Below, piece after piece: positions 43,272 through 51,877 of a stretch of DNA of 64,000 bases; the first letter of the stretch is position 1, and every line of letters begins with the position of its first letter. Below the pieces are notes generated by a model, which was given only the letters and a program-made list of their open reading frames with translations, did not search any database and was not told the origin of the DNA. The DNA is taken from the NCBI GenBank assembly GCA_963712815.1, contig CAVQJL010000014.1, forward strand, positions 1-64,000, read 5' to 3'. The stretch is from RPQJ01 sp963712815 (GTDB lineage: Bacteria > Pseudomonadota > Gammaproteobacteria > Steroidobacterales > Steroidobacteraceae). A program made the translations under genes and the position numbers.

Positions 43272-46200
43272 TCCGCGCCGCGCTGCCGCCAGTAGGTGCG
43301 GCGCAGACCGGTCCCGGTGAGGCTACCGCAGCTCTCCACGCCGACGAGGCACAGCGGCGGGGGACGCGGAAGCGTGCCGGCCGCCCCGCCGTCCGCACGC
43401 GGGAACACGAACACGGGCTCCGGCGCGATGCCGGGCTGCCTGAGTCGCAGCGCGAGGCCGCCCGCGCCGATCTCGTGTGCGGTTTCCGACAGATGTCGGC
43501 CCGGGCGCGCGTCGAGAACGCTGACCTGGTAGAGGTGGTTGTAGCCGGCGGCCTCGGAACAGGTTTCGGCGCCGTCGTCGTCGCCGTCGTCACGCGGGGC
43601 CGGTACGAAGGTCGGAAAGAACACCGTGTGGTCCAAGGTCCGCGACGAGGAGATGGCCTTTTCCCCGGGCTGGCTGTCGAGCCGCAGCAGCCAGCCCGCG
43701 CTGCCAGGCGGCACTGGCGGCTGGACGCCCGGCGCCAACGGGTCCGGCGTAACGTCCACGAGGTCGGCTTCCTGCAGCGGTACCGCCCGTGACCAGTCGC
43801 GATGCAGGGCTCCGTGGTAATCGCGCAGGCTGTAGAACCGGTCGTTGGTCTCCCGATCGGACAGCGGCATCTCGCGGTGGCCCGAGCCAATCGCGACGTT
43901 GAGCCAGCGCTGGCCGTGCTGGATAACCGACGAGACGTCCGGCGAGGTAAAGAAACGGCGTGCGCCAGCGATGCCCTCGCCGCCAAGATCCGCGAGGATG
44001 CCACCGCTCGCGAGACCGGCCACCTCAGCCGCGGCTCCGTCGAAGTCGACGCGCCAGACGCGGCCCCGCAGATCGCCGAAATAGGCCGCATCCACGTAGC
44101 CGTCGCCGGTCAGGTCGAGTGCCGCGAGGTCGCCGGGGATCGCCGCGGTGAGGGCGGCGAGCCTGAGGTCGGCCCCGGCGTCTGGTCCGGCGCGCCACAG
44201 GCGACGGCCAGTGAAGGCGTCGAGCACGTAGAGACCGGTGCCGACCGTGTCGTCCGCGTACGGTCGGGGCCTGCCGTCGGGCGGATCCTGCGTGTCCGGG
44301 TCGTAACCGCCTGCGAACATGACGACCCGGTCATCCGTGCCGCGATGCCCCGGTACCTTCAGTCGGGTGACCACGGGCCGCGACCACGACTGGCCGGCCA
44401 GCGGGAGCTGCCGGTCCACCGGGATGCCGGCGTCGTCCGACGCTCCCGCGATCCACAGCAGTCGGGGCGCGTCCCCGGCCGGGTCGTCGAAGTCCACGTG
44501 GGTGACGTCCACGGCGTAGTAGTTGCGGCCGCCGCGACGCATTCCGAAGTAGAGGACCACGCGGTCTCCCGTGCCGTCCGCTGCCGGCTCGATTCGTCCG
44601 TTGCCGTTGCGATCGAGCGTGAGCGAGCGCAGCGGGCCATCGAGCCCGAGCTTTGTCCGCGGACGCGCCTCGCGGTCGCGATAGAGGGCCAGCATGCGGC
44701 CGAGTCGGTCCCAGGGAATGAAGGCCCAGCGCTCGCGGCCGGTCTGCGGATCGAAGGCATGCAGTGCGCCGTCGTTGGTCACCGAATACACGACGGCCCT
44801 GGGTCTGTCCGCATCGCCGCCGTAGCTCACGACCACCGGCCGGGTGTGCAGCGGGTCACCTAGGTCGTGGCGCGGTTCCGTGAAATCACCATTGCCGGAC
44901 GGTGACTCCCCGGCGGCGGCCGGTACCGCGTCGGTCACGTCGGCGCCGCGGATCCACGCGATCAGGTGACAGACGGCCGGGTTGTCGGCGTCGCCGGGCA
45001 CGTCGCCGGCGCGTTCGGGACAGGCGGGCGGCTCGAGACCGGCCGCCCCGTAGCCCAGTACTGCGGCCGCGTCGGCGCGAAGACCGACCCGCTGGACGGG
45101 GAAGGTCGCGAGCGGATGCGTGTTCGCGCCGTCCTCGTTGGTGTAGATGCGCCGCTCCAGCGGATCGGGCAGGGCGCGCGCGGCTCCGCCCGCCAACACG
45201 TCGTCGCCGTCGCTGATCGCCGGATCCGGCGGCCACAGGTTGCCCACCTCCGGCAGGAACCGGCCCGTCAGCGCGTTCACGGCCAGCGCGTCGCCCCGGC
45301 CGAGGATGTCGCCGTTCGGTGCGAGGCGGTACTTCTTCACGTTGCCCCGCCAGCGTTGGCTGCCGGCCGGCCGGAACACCGAGAGGTACAGCTCGTCCAG
45401 GTTCTCGGTCCGGTTGAACGAGTTGACCGGCACCGCGGGGGTCGTCAACGAGGCATTGGCGGCGACGGCTTCCCGGACGATGCCCGTCAGGATCGCTGCA
45501 AGCGCGTCGGCGGCTTCGGCGGGTGTGCAGTCGGCGCAATCCATCGCGTGGTGCTTGCCGCCCCCGGCACGGGCCAGCAACTGCAGCAGCTGGCGCGGCG
45601 CGTCCGCCGCGATTCCCGCGGCGCGCGTGGCAGCCGCGAGATCGAACTCGACCGTGTAGGTGAACACCTGCGCCGCGCGCTGGTCCGCCACGAAGCCACC
45701 CTTGCGCATCGAATAGACGAGGTCGTCCGCGCAGTCGCTGAGCGCCACGGTGGCGAACTCGCCCGTGACGGGATCCGCACGTCGAAAGTCGATGCCGGCA
45801 TTGACGCTGCAGCCGTGCCGGCCGAGGCCGGCCGTCGTTCCCCGCGGGTCGCGGTAGGCCCTGAACCACCGGTCGTACGGGGCGGGATCGCCGGCGGAGT
45901 CCGCGATCGAGCCGGGACCCGAATCGTGACTGAGGTCCGGCGCCAGCACGCCATCGGAGATCACCACGAGCACGTTGCGCTGGCAGTCGCCGACCGGGCT
46001 GCGATATCGACACGCCGCCGCGTCGCCCCTGCAGTCCGCCGCAGCCACGGTCGCCGGGCCCCAGATCGACGGCGGATCGTAGGCGTGGCCGGGAAACGGG
46101 TATCCCGGGCCGATCCTCGAATGCATCCCCCAGGCTGGCCGGCGTCCTGCGAAATAGCGGTTCGCCTCGAACAGCATCTCCGCGAGCGGTTGCCCGCCGG

Positions 46201-46831
46201 GCCCGAGCCGATCGCTGCAGTCGGCCGCTCCGGCGTCGTCCAACGTGCAGAAGCCGGCGTGGTTCGTCGGAGCAAGCAGCATCTGGCCCGAGGCCGGGTC
46301 GCCGCCGTCCGGGACCACGCGCTGGCAAACCCGCGCGTCCATGCCGAACGGACAGATCCACCGCGCGAGATCGCCGCGGCGCTCCTTTGTGAGCGCCGCG
46401 ACCTCCTGCGCGACGAAGCCGCCCCGGGCTGCGGCTGCACCGCCGCGACCGTCGTTGTTGCCGCGCATGAACCCGACGTTCACGGCCTCGTCCGCGAGCC
46501 GGTCGAGGGCCTGGCTGAGGCCCGCCTTCAGCACGTCCATGCGACTGTTTCCGTCCTCGACAGCCGTCTCGCAGGGCACGGTCGATCCGATGACGCACCC
46601 CATCGTCCGGCCTGCGGGCAGCACGAACAGGATGTTCGGCGCCGTGGCCCCTGCGGCCGGCTCGCCGCCGAAGAACACCTCGGTGTCGTCAGCCGTCGCG
46701 AGCGGCCCGGCTGACAGTCCAAGCGTGACGATCGCCAGGCGCGCGGCGGCGCACGCCCGTTGCGCGATTGCCGGTACCGACCGGCGGGGTTTCAGTCGGC
46801 TCTGGCGATCGCGTGGCAATGCATGGCGCAT
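43268..46831 (-). CDS. pilY1: Type IV pilus tip/adhesin protein PilY1
   Basis: A protein of about 1,187 residues exported to the pilus tip, affecting adhesion, twitching and mechanosensing. ATG 46831 is preferred because AAGGAGG lies nine bases upstream; a GTG at 46858 is an alternative. An N-terminal signal segment is followed by a vWA-like region (APNILFVLPAGRTMGCVIG, MDVLKAGLSQALDRLADEAV). The C-terminal PilY1 beta-propeller includes VYSVTNDGALHAFDPQTGRE and two calcium-loop-like segments: DRNGNGRIEPAAD and DLTGDGYVDAAYFGDLRGRV. The latter is the conserved PilY1 hallmark. Many cysteines suggest periplasmic disulfides. It sits between pilX and pilE as in Pseudomonas. Confidence 0.93.
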   Translation of the reverse strand: MRHALPRDRQSRLKPRRSVPAIAQRACAAARLAIVTLGLSAGPLATADDTEVFFGGEPAAGATAPNILFVLPAGRTMGCVIGSTVPCETAVEDGNSRMDVLKAGLSQALDRLADEAVNVGFMRGNNDGRGGAAAARGGFVAQEVAALTKERRGDLARWICPFGMDARVCQRVVPDGGDPASGQMLLAPTNHAGFCTLDDAGAADCSDRLGPGGQPLAEMLFEANRYFAGRRPAWGMHSRIGPGYPFPGHAYDPPSIWGPATVAAADCRGDAAACRYRSPVGDCQRNVLVVISDGVLAPDLSHDSGPGSIADSAGDPAPYDRWFRAYRDPRGTTAGLGRHGCSVNAGIDFRRADPVTGEFATVALSDCADDLVYSMRKGGFVADQRAAQVFTYTVEFDLAAATRAAGIAADAPRQLLQLLARAGGGKHHAMDCADCTPAEAADALAAILTGIVREAVAANASLTTPAVPVNSFNRTENLDELYLSVFRPAGSQRWRGNVKKYRLAPNGDILGRGDALAVNALTGRFLPEVGNLWPPDPAISDGDDVLAGGAARALPDPLERRIYTNEDGANTHPLATFPVQRVGLRADAAAVLGYGAAGLEPPACPERAGDVPGDADNPAVCHLIAWIRGADVTDAVPAAAGESPSGNGDFTEPRHDLGDPLHTRPVVVSYGGDADRPRAVVYSVTNDGALHAFDPQTGRERWAFIPWDRLGRMLALYRDREARPRTKLGLDGPLRSLTLDRNGNGRIEPAADGTGDRVVLYFGMRRGGRNYYAVDVTHVDFDDPAGDAPRLLWIAGASDDAGIPVDRQLPLAGQSWSRPVVTRLKVPGHRGTDDRVVMFAGGYDPDTQDPPDGRPRPYADDTVGTGLYVLDAFTGRRLWRAGPDAGADLRLAALTAAIPGDLAALDLTGDGYVDAAYFGDLRGRVWRVDFDGAAAEVAGLASGGILADLGGEGIAGARRFFTSPDVSSVIQHGQRWLNVAIGSGHREMPLSDRETNDRFYSLRDYHGALHRDWSRAVPLQEADLVDVTPDPLAPGVQPPVPPGSAGWLLRLDSQPGEKAISSSRTLDHTVFFPTFVPAPRDDGDDDGAETCSEAAGYNHLYQVSVLDARPGRHLSETAHEIGAGGLALRLRQPGIAPEPVFVFPRADGGAAGTLPRPPPLCLVGVESCGSLTGTGLRRTYWRQRGAE

Positions 46832-46858
46832 GGGTCGTTGCCTCCTTGCGGCGTGCAC

Positions 46859-47347
46859 TCAGGGCTCCGCGGGACCGAGGATGTAGAAGCCCTGGGTGTG
46901 CTCGGAACGAGCGCCGGGGCCCGACCCGCCCGCGGCATCCACGATGAAGTGGTGCGCCTGCAGCCCGGCGCCGAGCGAATGACCGCCGTCCGGTGCCGGC
47001 GAGCCGGTCGCGCCGGAGTCGTAGTAGAGCGAGTAATCGAACGGGTCTTCGGTCACCGGCGTCGTGCACGCGTCGCGGCAGTCGGGCTTCACGGGTGCGG
47101 CGATGCTGCTCGAGGTGTCGAGTTCCGCGGCGAGCAACGCCTGCTCGATCGCGTGCTCGGCCGCCGCGAAGGCGCGCTCCTGGTGCTGTACGTTGCCCGC
47201 CATCCGAAGCTCGAGCATGGCGGTCACGAGGCCCGCGACTCCGAGCACCGTCAGCACCAGCAGCAGGAGCAGGGCGGTGACGAGCACGGCGCCGCGCTGG
47301 CGCGCCGACGCGCATTTCCACCGCAGCCGTTCGAGCGTCCTGTTCAT
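46859..47347 (-). CDS. pilX: Minor pilin-associated protein PilX
   Basis: A 162-residue PilX-type protein. The N-terminus RQRGAVLVTALLLLLVLTVL is a variant prepilin helix (G-A-V-L instead of G-F-T-L), followed by ELRMAGNVQHQERAFAAAEH, the conserved PilX segment (MAGN..Q...AF.AAE). ATG 47347 overlaps the pilW stop by four bases, and the gene ends 27 bases before pilY1. Part of the tip complex that initiates type IV pilus assembly. Confidence 0.9.
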   Translation of the reverse strand: MNRTLERLRWKCASARQRGAVLVTALLLLLVLTVLGVAGLVTAMLELRMAGNVQHQERAFAAAEHAIEQALLAAELDTSSSIAAPVKPDCRDACTTPVTEDPFDYSLYYDSGATGSPAPDGGHSLGAGLQAHHFIVDAAGGSGPGARSEHTQGFYILGPAEP

Positions 47348-48375
47348 GTGCCGCCTGAGTTCCGCAGGTGAATGGTCCGGCTGACGACCACGCGGCGGAA
47401 CGCGCGCTCGGCTGCCGGGACGCGTTCGTCCTGGTTGGCGTACGCGTAGCGCACCGTGTCGTTCCACGCGGCGTCGCGCTCCGAAGCCCGCACGCGCAGC
47501 CAGACGCGGGCCGACACGACCGCGGTGCCGGCCGCGACGCCGTCGGCGTCCACGTAGCGATCGGCGCTGCCGTCCCCGTCCGCGTCCACGCCGTACCGCA
47601 CCTGCAGATCCTCCACGCCGGGGATGATTTCCTCGTCCTGGACCGCCGGTCCGGCCACGAGTCGCTTGCGTCGCAACGACGGTAAGCCCGACGCTTCGGA
47701 GGAGTCCGCGCTGACGTAGTAGGCGTGCACGAGCAGCCGCCGCGTATCGGCGAGCGGCGGCGCCTCGGGTGGGTCGGACTGTGCAAAGGCCGCGGGGATG
47801 CGGCCCTCGGCGTCGCCCACGAAGATCAGCGCCGCCGTTGTGCTGCTGGCGACCAGCACGTGGCGGTGGTAGGCCTTGAGGCCGGCGGCCGTCTGCGCGA
47901 TCCGGTCGGCGCTGGCCCGGCGGACAATGAGGCCGTCCGTCGAGTTCCGCCATCGGCCGCTCGGTCGGCAGGGCGCCTCCAGCGGCCACGCGCCGGCCGA
48001 CTGGTCCCAGCCGCTCAGGGGATTCGACAGTTCGGTGGCCCAGTGCTCCGTGCAGCCCCGCAGTTCGACGGGGCCTCCGGCCGGGTCAGTGAGCGGCGCG
48101 TCGAGATTGGACACCAGCGCCGGTCGGCTCGTGAGGCCGAGGTGGCCGCTCATGCGCACGTCGCTCTCGATCAGGCCGAGTGCGTGGCGCGCGATCTCCT
48201 GCAGGCGGGCGGTGGTTTCCAGGGTCGCGTGGGTGTCGCGCGCCTTGAGGTAGGCGGTGAGCGTCCCGCCCAGCAGGACGAGACCGAGGGTCATCGCCAC
48301 CAGCAGTTCGACCAGGCTCATGCCGCGGGCCTCGCACGGGCAATCGGGTCGTGGGCGGACGAGTGGCCTGCTCAC
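47344..48375 (-). CDS. pilW: Minor pilin PilW
   Basis: A 343-residue minor pilin. Residues 1-18 are the leader; the prepilin site is in ARGMSLVELLVAMTLGLVLL, cut after Gly with Met as the first mature residue and Glu at position five. SDVRMSGHLGL and GVEDLQVRYGVDADGDGSAD match the PilW C-terminal region. Overlaps pilV upstream and pilX downstream by four bases each, indicating strict coupling in the operon. Confidence 0.92.
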   Translation of the reverse strand: MSRPLVRPRPDCPCEARGMSLVELLVAMTLGLVLLGGTLTAYLKARDTHATLETTARLQEIARHALGLIESDVRMSGHLGLTSRPALVSNLDAPLTDPAGGPVELRGCTEHWATELSNPLSGWDQSAGAWPLEAPCRPSGRWRNSTDGLIVRRASADRIAQTAAGLKAYHRHVLVASSTTAALIFVGDAEGRIPAAFAQSDPPEAPPLADTRRLLVHAYYVSADSSEASGLPSLRRKRLVAGPAVQDEEIIPGVEDLQVRYGVDADGDGSADRYVDADGVAAGTAVVSARVWLRVRASERDAAWNDTVRYAYANQDERVPAAERAFRRVVVSRTIHLRNSGGT

Positions 48376-48911
48376 AGGTCCACCACCAGCGTGCAGCTCG
48401 CGGGTGTCGCCGCGCCGGCCTGCGCCCAGCGAATGGTGACCGTGCCTCGATGCGCGGACTCGGCGAGTGGCTCGATTCCGACCTCGCCGCGCCCCTCAGG
48501 CAGCGCCTCCGCCACGGCATCCAGCCAGCGTCGAAGGTCGTTACCCGCCATCGCCGGGGCCGCGCAGGGGCCGGCTGCGTCCTCGCAGGCAGCGTCGAGG
48601 CGTGGATCGGGTGTGCCTTCCGCGGTGTCGTAGGCACGGCCGGCGGCCCGGTTGGCGCGCATGCGTTCGGCGATGTCGGAGGCGAGGTTGACCGCCTGCG
48701 TGTGCTCGAGCGCGCTGCGGCTGCCCCGCAGCCCTTCGACCAGCAGCACGGCCATGCCGAGCATCCCGACGGCCAGCACCACCAGCGCGACCAGCACTTC
48801 GACCAGCGTGAATCCGCGCGCCGACGCAGCGGCAGCGCGTGGGGCCGCGCCGCGGCACCCGCGGCCGCCAGTCGTCCGGCTGGAGCGTCGAGGTACTCCG
48901 GCTACGCGCAC
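48372..48911 (-). CDS. pilV: Minor pilin PilV
   Basis: A 179-residue minor pilin with the prepilin site in SARGFTLVEVLVALVVLAVG, then MLGMAVLLVEGLRGSRSALE and NLASDIAERMRANRAAGRAY, the PilV pattern. The start is taken as GTG 48911, which overlaps fimT by ten bases and gives a 34-residue arginine-rich leader, longer than usual. Frame openness further upstream is due to overlap with fimT. Second gene of the operon. Confidence 0.88.
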   Translation of the reverse strand: MRVAGVPRRSSRTTGGRGCRGAAPRAAAASARGFTLVEVLVALVVLAVGMLGMAVLLVEGLRGSRSALEHTQAVNLASDIAERMRANRAAGRAYDTAEGTPDPRLDAACEDAAGPCAAPAMAGNDLRRWLDAVAEALPEGRGEVGIEPLAESAHRGTVTIRWAQAGAATPASCTLVVDL

Positions 48912-49432
48912 GTCAGTGGCGCTCCGGAGGCGTCGAACGGTGAGACCCGTGGCCGTCCGGTCTGGCTGATGATCACGGCCCGCGCAGCCCGGGGGCCACG
49001 GTCGTCGCAGAACGTGAAGCTGGCCGTTATTCCCATCTGCCCGAACGGGCGGAACGACAGCGTGTCGCGGTTGGCGAGGACCGAGCCCGATATCCACGGC
49101 GCGAACACCTGCAGCAGGTCCTCTTCCGGATCGCGTTCGGCGGGAGCGTCTCGATCACCATTCACGAAAACGATCCAGCCCGCGTCCCAGGGCGTGCCCG
49201 CCGGCGCACAGCGCTCGCCATCCGTGCTCGGGCAGAGGCTCACCACGCCGTTGCGCTTGATGGCCTCGTTACGGGCGAAATGCACCGCATGCACCAGCTG
49301 GTTCACCTCGCGGGTGCGTTCGGCGTTGCGGTGCAGGTCACGGAACGCCGGCAATCCCCAGCCGAGCAGCCCGGCCACGATGGCCAGCGTGAAGACGAGT
49401 TCTGCAAGGGTGAAGCCGCGTTGCCGTTCCAT
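48902..49432 (-). CDS. fimT: Pseudopilin FimT/GspH
   Basis: A 176-residue minor (pseudo)pilin. The start ATG leads straight into the short leader and processing site MERQRGFTLAELVFTLAIVA. Typical GspH/FimT segments follow: AVHFARNEAIKRNGVVSLCP, GWIVFVNGD, and SFRPFGQMGI near the end. First gene of the fimT-pilV-pilW-pilX-pilY1-pilE operon; it diverges from the Fur-family gene across 128 bases, where no clear promoter for the operon was recognised. Confidence 0.9.
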   Translation of the reverse strand: MERQRGFTLAELVFTLAIVAGLLGWGLPAFRDLHRNAERTREVNQLVHAVHFARNEAIKRNGVVSLCPSTDGERCAPAGTPWDAGWIVFVNGDRDAPAERDPEEDLLQVFAPWISGSVLANRDTLSFRPFGQMGITASFTFCDDRGPRAARAVIISQTGRPRVSPFDASGAPLTCA

Positions 49433-49521
49433 GGCAAGCTCCCGTTCGAATCCTCAGGACGACGAGGGTAGGGCGGCCGCCGAACAGCGTCCGTGCGGAT
49501 TTATGCCGTGTTTGTGCGGAA

Positions 49522-49552
49522 TTGTGGCTGGCCGGGCGTGCGGTCGTATAAT
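49522..49552 (+). promoter_or_regulatory. Promoter of the Fur-family gene, possibly leaderless transcript
   Basis: A perfect TATAAT at 49547-49552 is preceded at 19 bases by TTGTGG. Transcription would start near 49558-49561, and the ATG is at 49561. No ribosome-binding site fits between them. Confidence 0.55.
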
Positions 49553-49560
49553 TCCGTCCC

Positions 49561-49992
49561 ATGACGACCTCGATCGCAGTTCCCGACGAGACCGCCGCCC
49601 GGGCCCGGGTGATCCTCGAGCGGCACGCAATCCGCCCGACCTCGCAGCGACTCAAGGTCGCCGGGCTGCTGCTCACCGCGCCGCGCCACATGACGGCCGA
49701 GCAGATTCTCGGCTGCCTGCGCCAGTCCGACAGCCGGGTGTCCAAGGCGACCGTGTACAACACGCTCAACCTTTTCGTCGCCCGGGGACTGGCCCGCGAG
49801 ATCCACGCCGACCCGGAGCGCTGCGTCTACGACTCGACGATGGCGCCGCATCATCATTTCCAGAATGTCGACACCGGCGAGATGACCGACATCCGTCCCG
49901 AAGACCTGTCGTTTGCGCGCCTGCCGCAGCTGCCGCCCGGCACGGAGATCGAGAGCGTGGACGTCGTGATCCGCGTGCGCCGCAAGGCTTGA
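49561..49992 (+). CDS. Fur-family transcriptional regulator (Irr-like)
   Basis: A 143-residue Fur-superfamily repressor. The winged-helix DNA-binding domain spans about 15-85 (HAIRPTSQRLKVAGLLLTAP, then SKATVYNTLNLFVARGLARE). The metal/heme region has HHH at 97-99 in APHHHFQNVDTGEMTDI, and the C-terminus is LPPGTEIESVDVVIRVRRKA. The two C-terminal CxxC zinc motifs of canonical Fur and PerR are absent. The HHH, the DI and the basic VRRK ending resemble the iron-response regulator Irr of alphaproteobacteria. Control of iron or oxidative-stress genes is expected; direct heme sensing is an inference. Divergent from the pilus operon. Confidence 0.85.
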   Translation: MTTSIAVPDETAARARVILERHAIRPTSQRLKVAGLLLTAPRHMTAEQILGCLRQSDSRVSKATVYNTLNLFVARGLAREIHADPERCVYDSTMAPHHHFQNVDTGEMTDIRPEDLSFARLPQLPPGTEIESVDVVIRVRRKA

Positions 49993-49994
49993 AC

Positions 49995-50023
49995 TTCACG
50001 ACCCGGCGCCGAGTCCGTATACT
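49995..50023 (+). promoter_or_regulatory. Promoter of tRNA-Thr
   Basis: TTCACG (49995-50000), a 17-base spacer and TATACT (50018-50023), 13 bases before the tRNA. Confidence 0.55.
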
Positions 50024-50036
50024 GCGCGCCCCTCGT

Positions 50037-50112
50037 GCCGGAGTAGCTCAGCTGGTAGAGCAGCGCATTCGTAATGCGCGGGTCGGGGGTTCGAGTCCCT
50101 CCTCCGGCACCA
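50037..50112 (+). tRNA. tRNA-Thr (anticodon CGT)
   Basis: Complete cloverleaf: acceptor GCCGGAG with CTCCGGC, D-arm GCTCAGCTGGTAGAGC, anticodon stem GCGCA/TGCGC enclosing TTCGTAA (anticodon CGT at 50070-50072, reading ACG), and T-arm GGGGGTTCGAGTCCCTC. Discriminator A; CCA encoded at 50110-50112. Length 76 bases. Confidence 0.97.
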
Positions 50113-50158
50113 CTCCCTCGCTCGCGGTCCGCGCCGCCGGCGTCGCGGGTCTGTTCCG

Positions 50159-51003
50159 ATGATGAACCTCGCCTCGCGGCTGCCGTTGCCGCTGCTGTAT
50201 GCGCTGTGCGGCACGCTGGCGTGGATCCTTCGCGTCGGCGGATGGCGTCGGCGGCTGGTCACCGACGGCCTGGCACGCTGCCTCGCGGATCGCGACCCGT
50301 CGGAGCGGCGCGCCATCGCGCACGAGTTTTACGCCGGACTCGGCCGCCTGGTGGCGGAATTCGTGCGTTCCCCCGCATCACGCCCGCCGAGTTCGAGCAG
50401 CGGCTGCGCTTCGAGGACGATGCGATCGTCCGTGAGGCCCTCGCCAGCGGCCGCCGGGTGCTCATCGTCGCGGGACATCACTGCAATTGGGAATGGCTGC
50501 TGCTCGAGGTTTCCCGACGCTTCGGCGAGCCGGTCGTGGTGCCGTACAAGCCGCTCTCGCGCGCCAGCGCCGACCGCCAGGTGCTGCGGATGCGCAGCCG
50601 CTTCGGCGCCACCATGGTTCCCGCGAAGGAGGTCGGAAGGTACCTCGTCGCGCGGCGCCGTCAGGTGCGGCTGATCGCGATGCTGGCCGACCAGTCGCCA
50701 CCGGCCCGGAGCGAGCACCAGATCTGGCTGCCGTTCTTCGGCCAGCCCACCGCGTTCTTTCAGGGACCGGGCTGGATCGGCGCGCGTCTCGGCTTCGAGC
50801 CCGTGTTCATTGCGATGCGACCGGATGGTCCCGGACGCTACGTCGCGCGCTTCATGGCGCTGGCGGCGCCGGGGGAGCGGCTCGATCCCGAGCAGATTCA
50901 GGCCGCGTACGTGCGTGCCCTCGAGCAGCATATCCACGAGTACCCCGCGCAGTACTTCTGGGCCTACAACCGCTGGAAGCGTGCGAAGCCGCGCCATGAC
51001 TGA
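50159..51003 (+). pseudogene. LpxL/HtrB-type lysophospholipid acyltransferase, single frameshift
   Basis: An acyltransferase of the lipid A biosynthesis (LpxL/LpxM) family. The N-terminal part (ATG 50159) reads LASRLPLPLLYALCGTLAWI, a membrane anchor, up to FVRSP. The rest, in another frame, reads RITPAEFEQRLRFEDDAIVR, VAGHHCNWEWLLLEVSRRFG with the H-x4-E catalytic pair, and ends AYNRWKRAKPRHD. One base missing from the CCCCC run at about 50370-50374 rejoins the two parts into about 281 residues, the normal length. A real slippage-prone run or a sequencing deletion would look the same. The end overlaps the start of the next, related acyltransferase by eight bases. Confidence 0.8.
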
Positions 51004-51832
51004 TGTCGCGGAGCCGTTGCCGCTGCGCGTGCTGTACCGACTGTCCGGGGCCGCGGCCTGGATCGCGTTCCGCCTGTTCCGGCTGAGGCGCGAGGTGATC
51101 CGCGGGAATCTCGCGCGCTCGTTTCCCGGGGAATCGGCGACGAGGCTGCAGGCGATCGAGCGTGAGTTCGTGCGCCGGCAGGGCGAGGCACTGGCCGAGC
51201 TGCTCTACACGCCGCGCCTCGATGCGAACGAGGTGCGCGCGCGGGTCGTGCTGACCAACCCGGAGGCGCTCGCCGGTGCGCCGCCGGGCCGGCCGCTCAT
51301 TCTCGTCGGGGCGCACCACTGCAACGCGGAGTGGGCCCTGCAGCGCATGGCGCTCGAGTTCGGGAACGGGTTCGTCGGCCTGTACAAGCCGATTCGCAGC
51401 TCGAGCGTTGATGCGTGGTTCCGCCGGGTGCGCTCGCGCTTCGGCGCAAGGCTGGTGCCGGCGAAGACGGTGCTGAAGGAACTCGCGCGCAGCCGGGACG
51501 TGGCGGCGATCGGCCTGATCGCGGACCAGGCGCCGACCACCAGTCCCGAGAAGCACTGGACGCAATTCCTGGGCCAGGACACGGCCTTCTACATGGGGCC
51601 CGAACTGTTGGGGCGGGCGCTACGCGGCCAGGTGTTGCTCGGCCGCATGAGGCGACTGGGCCGCGGCCGTTACGAGTTCGGGTTCGAGGCGCTCAATGCG
51701 CCCGGCGAGCGGCTGCCGCACGGCGAGGTCACCGATCGCTACGCCCGGGCGCTGGAGGCCTGGATACGCGAGGACCCCGCCGGCTGGTGGTGGTCGCACC
51801 GGCGGTGGAAGCTCACGCGGGATACGGCCTGA
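50996..51832 (+). CDS. LpxL/HtrB-type lysophospholipid acyltransferase
   Basis: A 278-residue member of the lipid A acyltransferase family, second of a tandem pair. It has an N-terminal hydrophobic segment (LYRLSGAAAWIAFRLFRLRR), REVIRGNLARSFPGES, the catalytic H-x4-E in GAHHCNAEWALQRM, and IADQAPTTSPEKHWTQFLGQ. ATG 50996 lies inside the 3' end of the preceding gene. The pair are clearly related (GHHCNWEW and AHHCNAEW) but diverged, suggesting different acyl donors or positions. Nearby is an acyl-AMP ligase with its own carrier domain, so acyl transfer from acyl-carrier protein is a reasonable inference. The acceptor is unknown. Confidence 0.88.
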   Translation: MTDVAEPLPLRVLYRLSGAAAWIAFRLFRLRREVIRGNLARSFPGESATRLQAIEREFVRRQGEALAELLYTPRLDANEVRARVVLTNPEALAGAPPGRPLILVGAHHCNAEWALQRMALEFGNGFVGLYKPIRSSSVDAWFRRVRSRFGARLVPAKTVLKELARSRDVAAIGLIADQAPTTSPEKHWTQFLGQDTAFYMGPELLGRALRGQVLLGRMRRLGRGRYEFGFEALNAPGERLPHGEVTDRYARALEAWIREDPAGWWWSHRRWKLTRDTA

Positions 51833-51877
51833 GGCCACTGCCGGCGTGATCCGCGAGCCGCGCCCTTGCCGCTGTCT

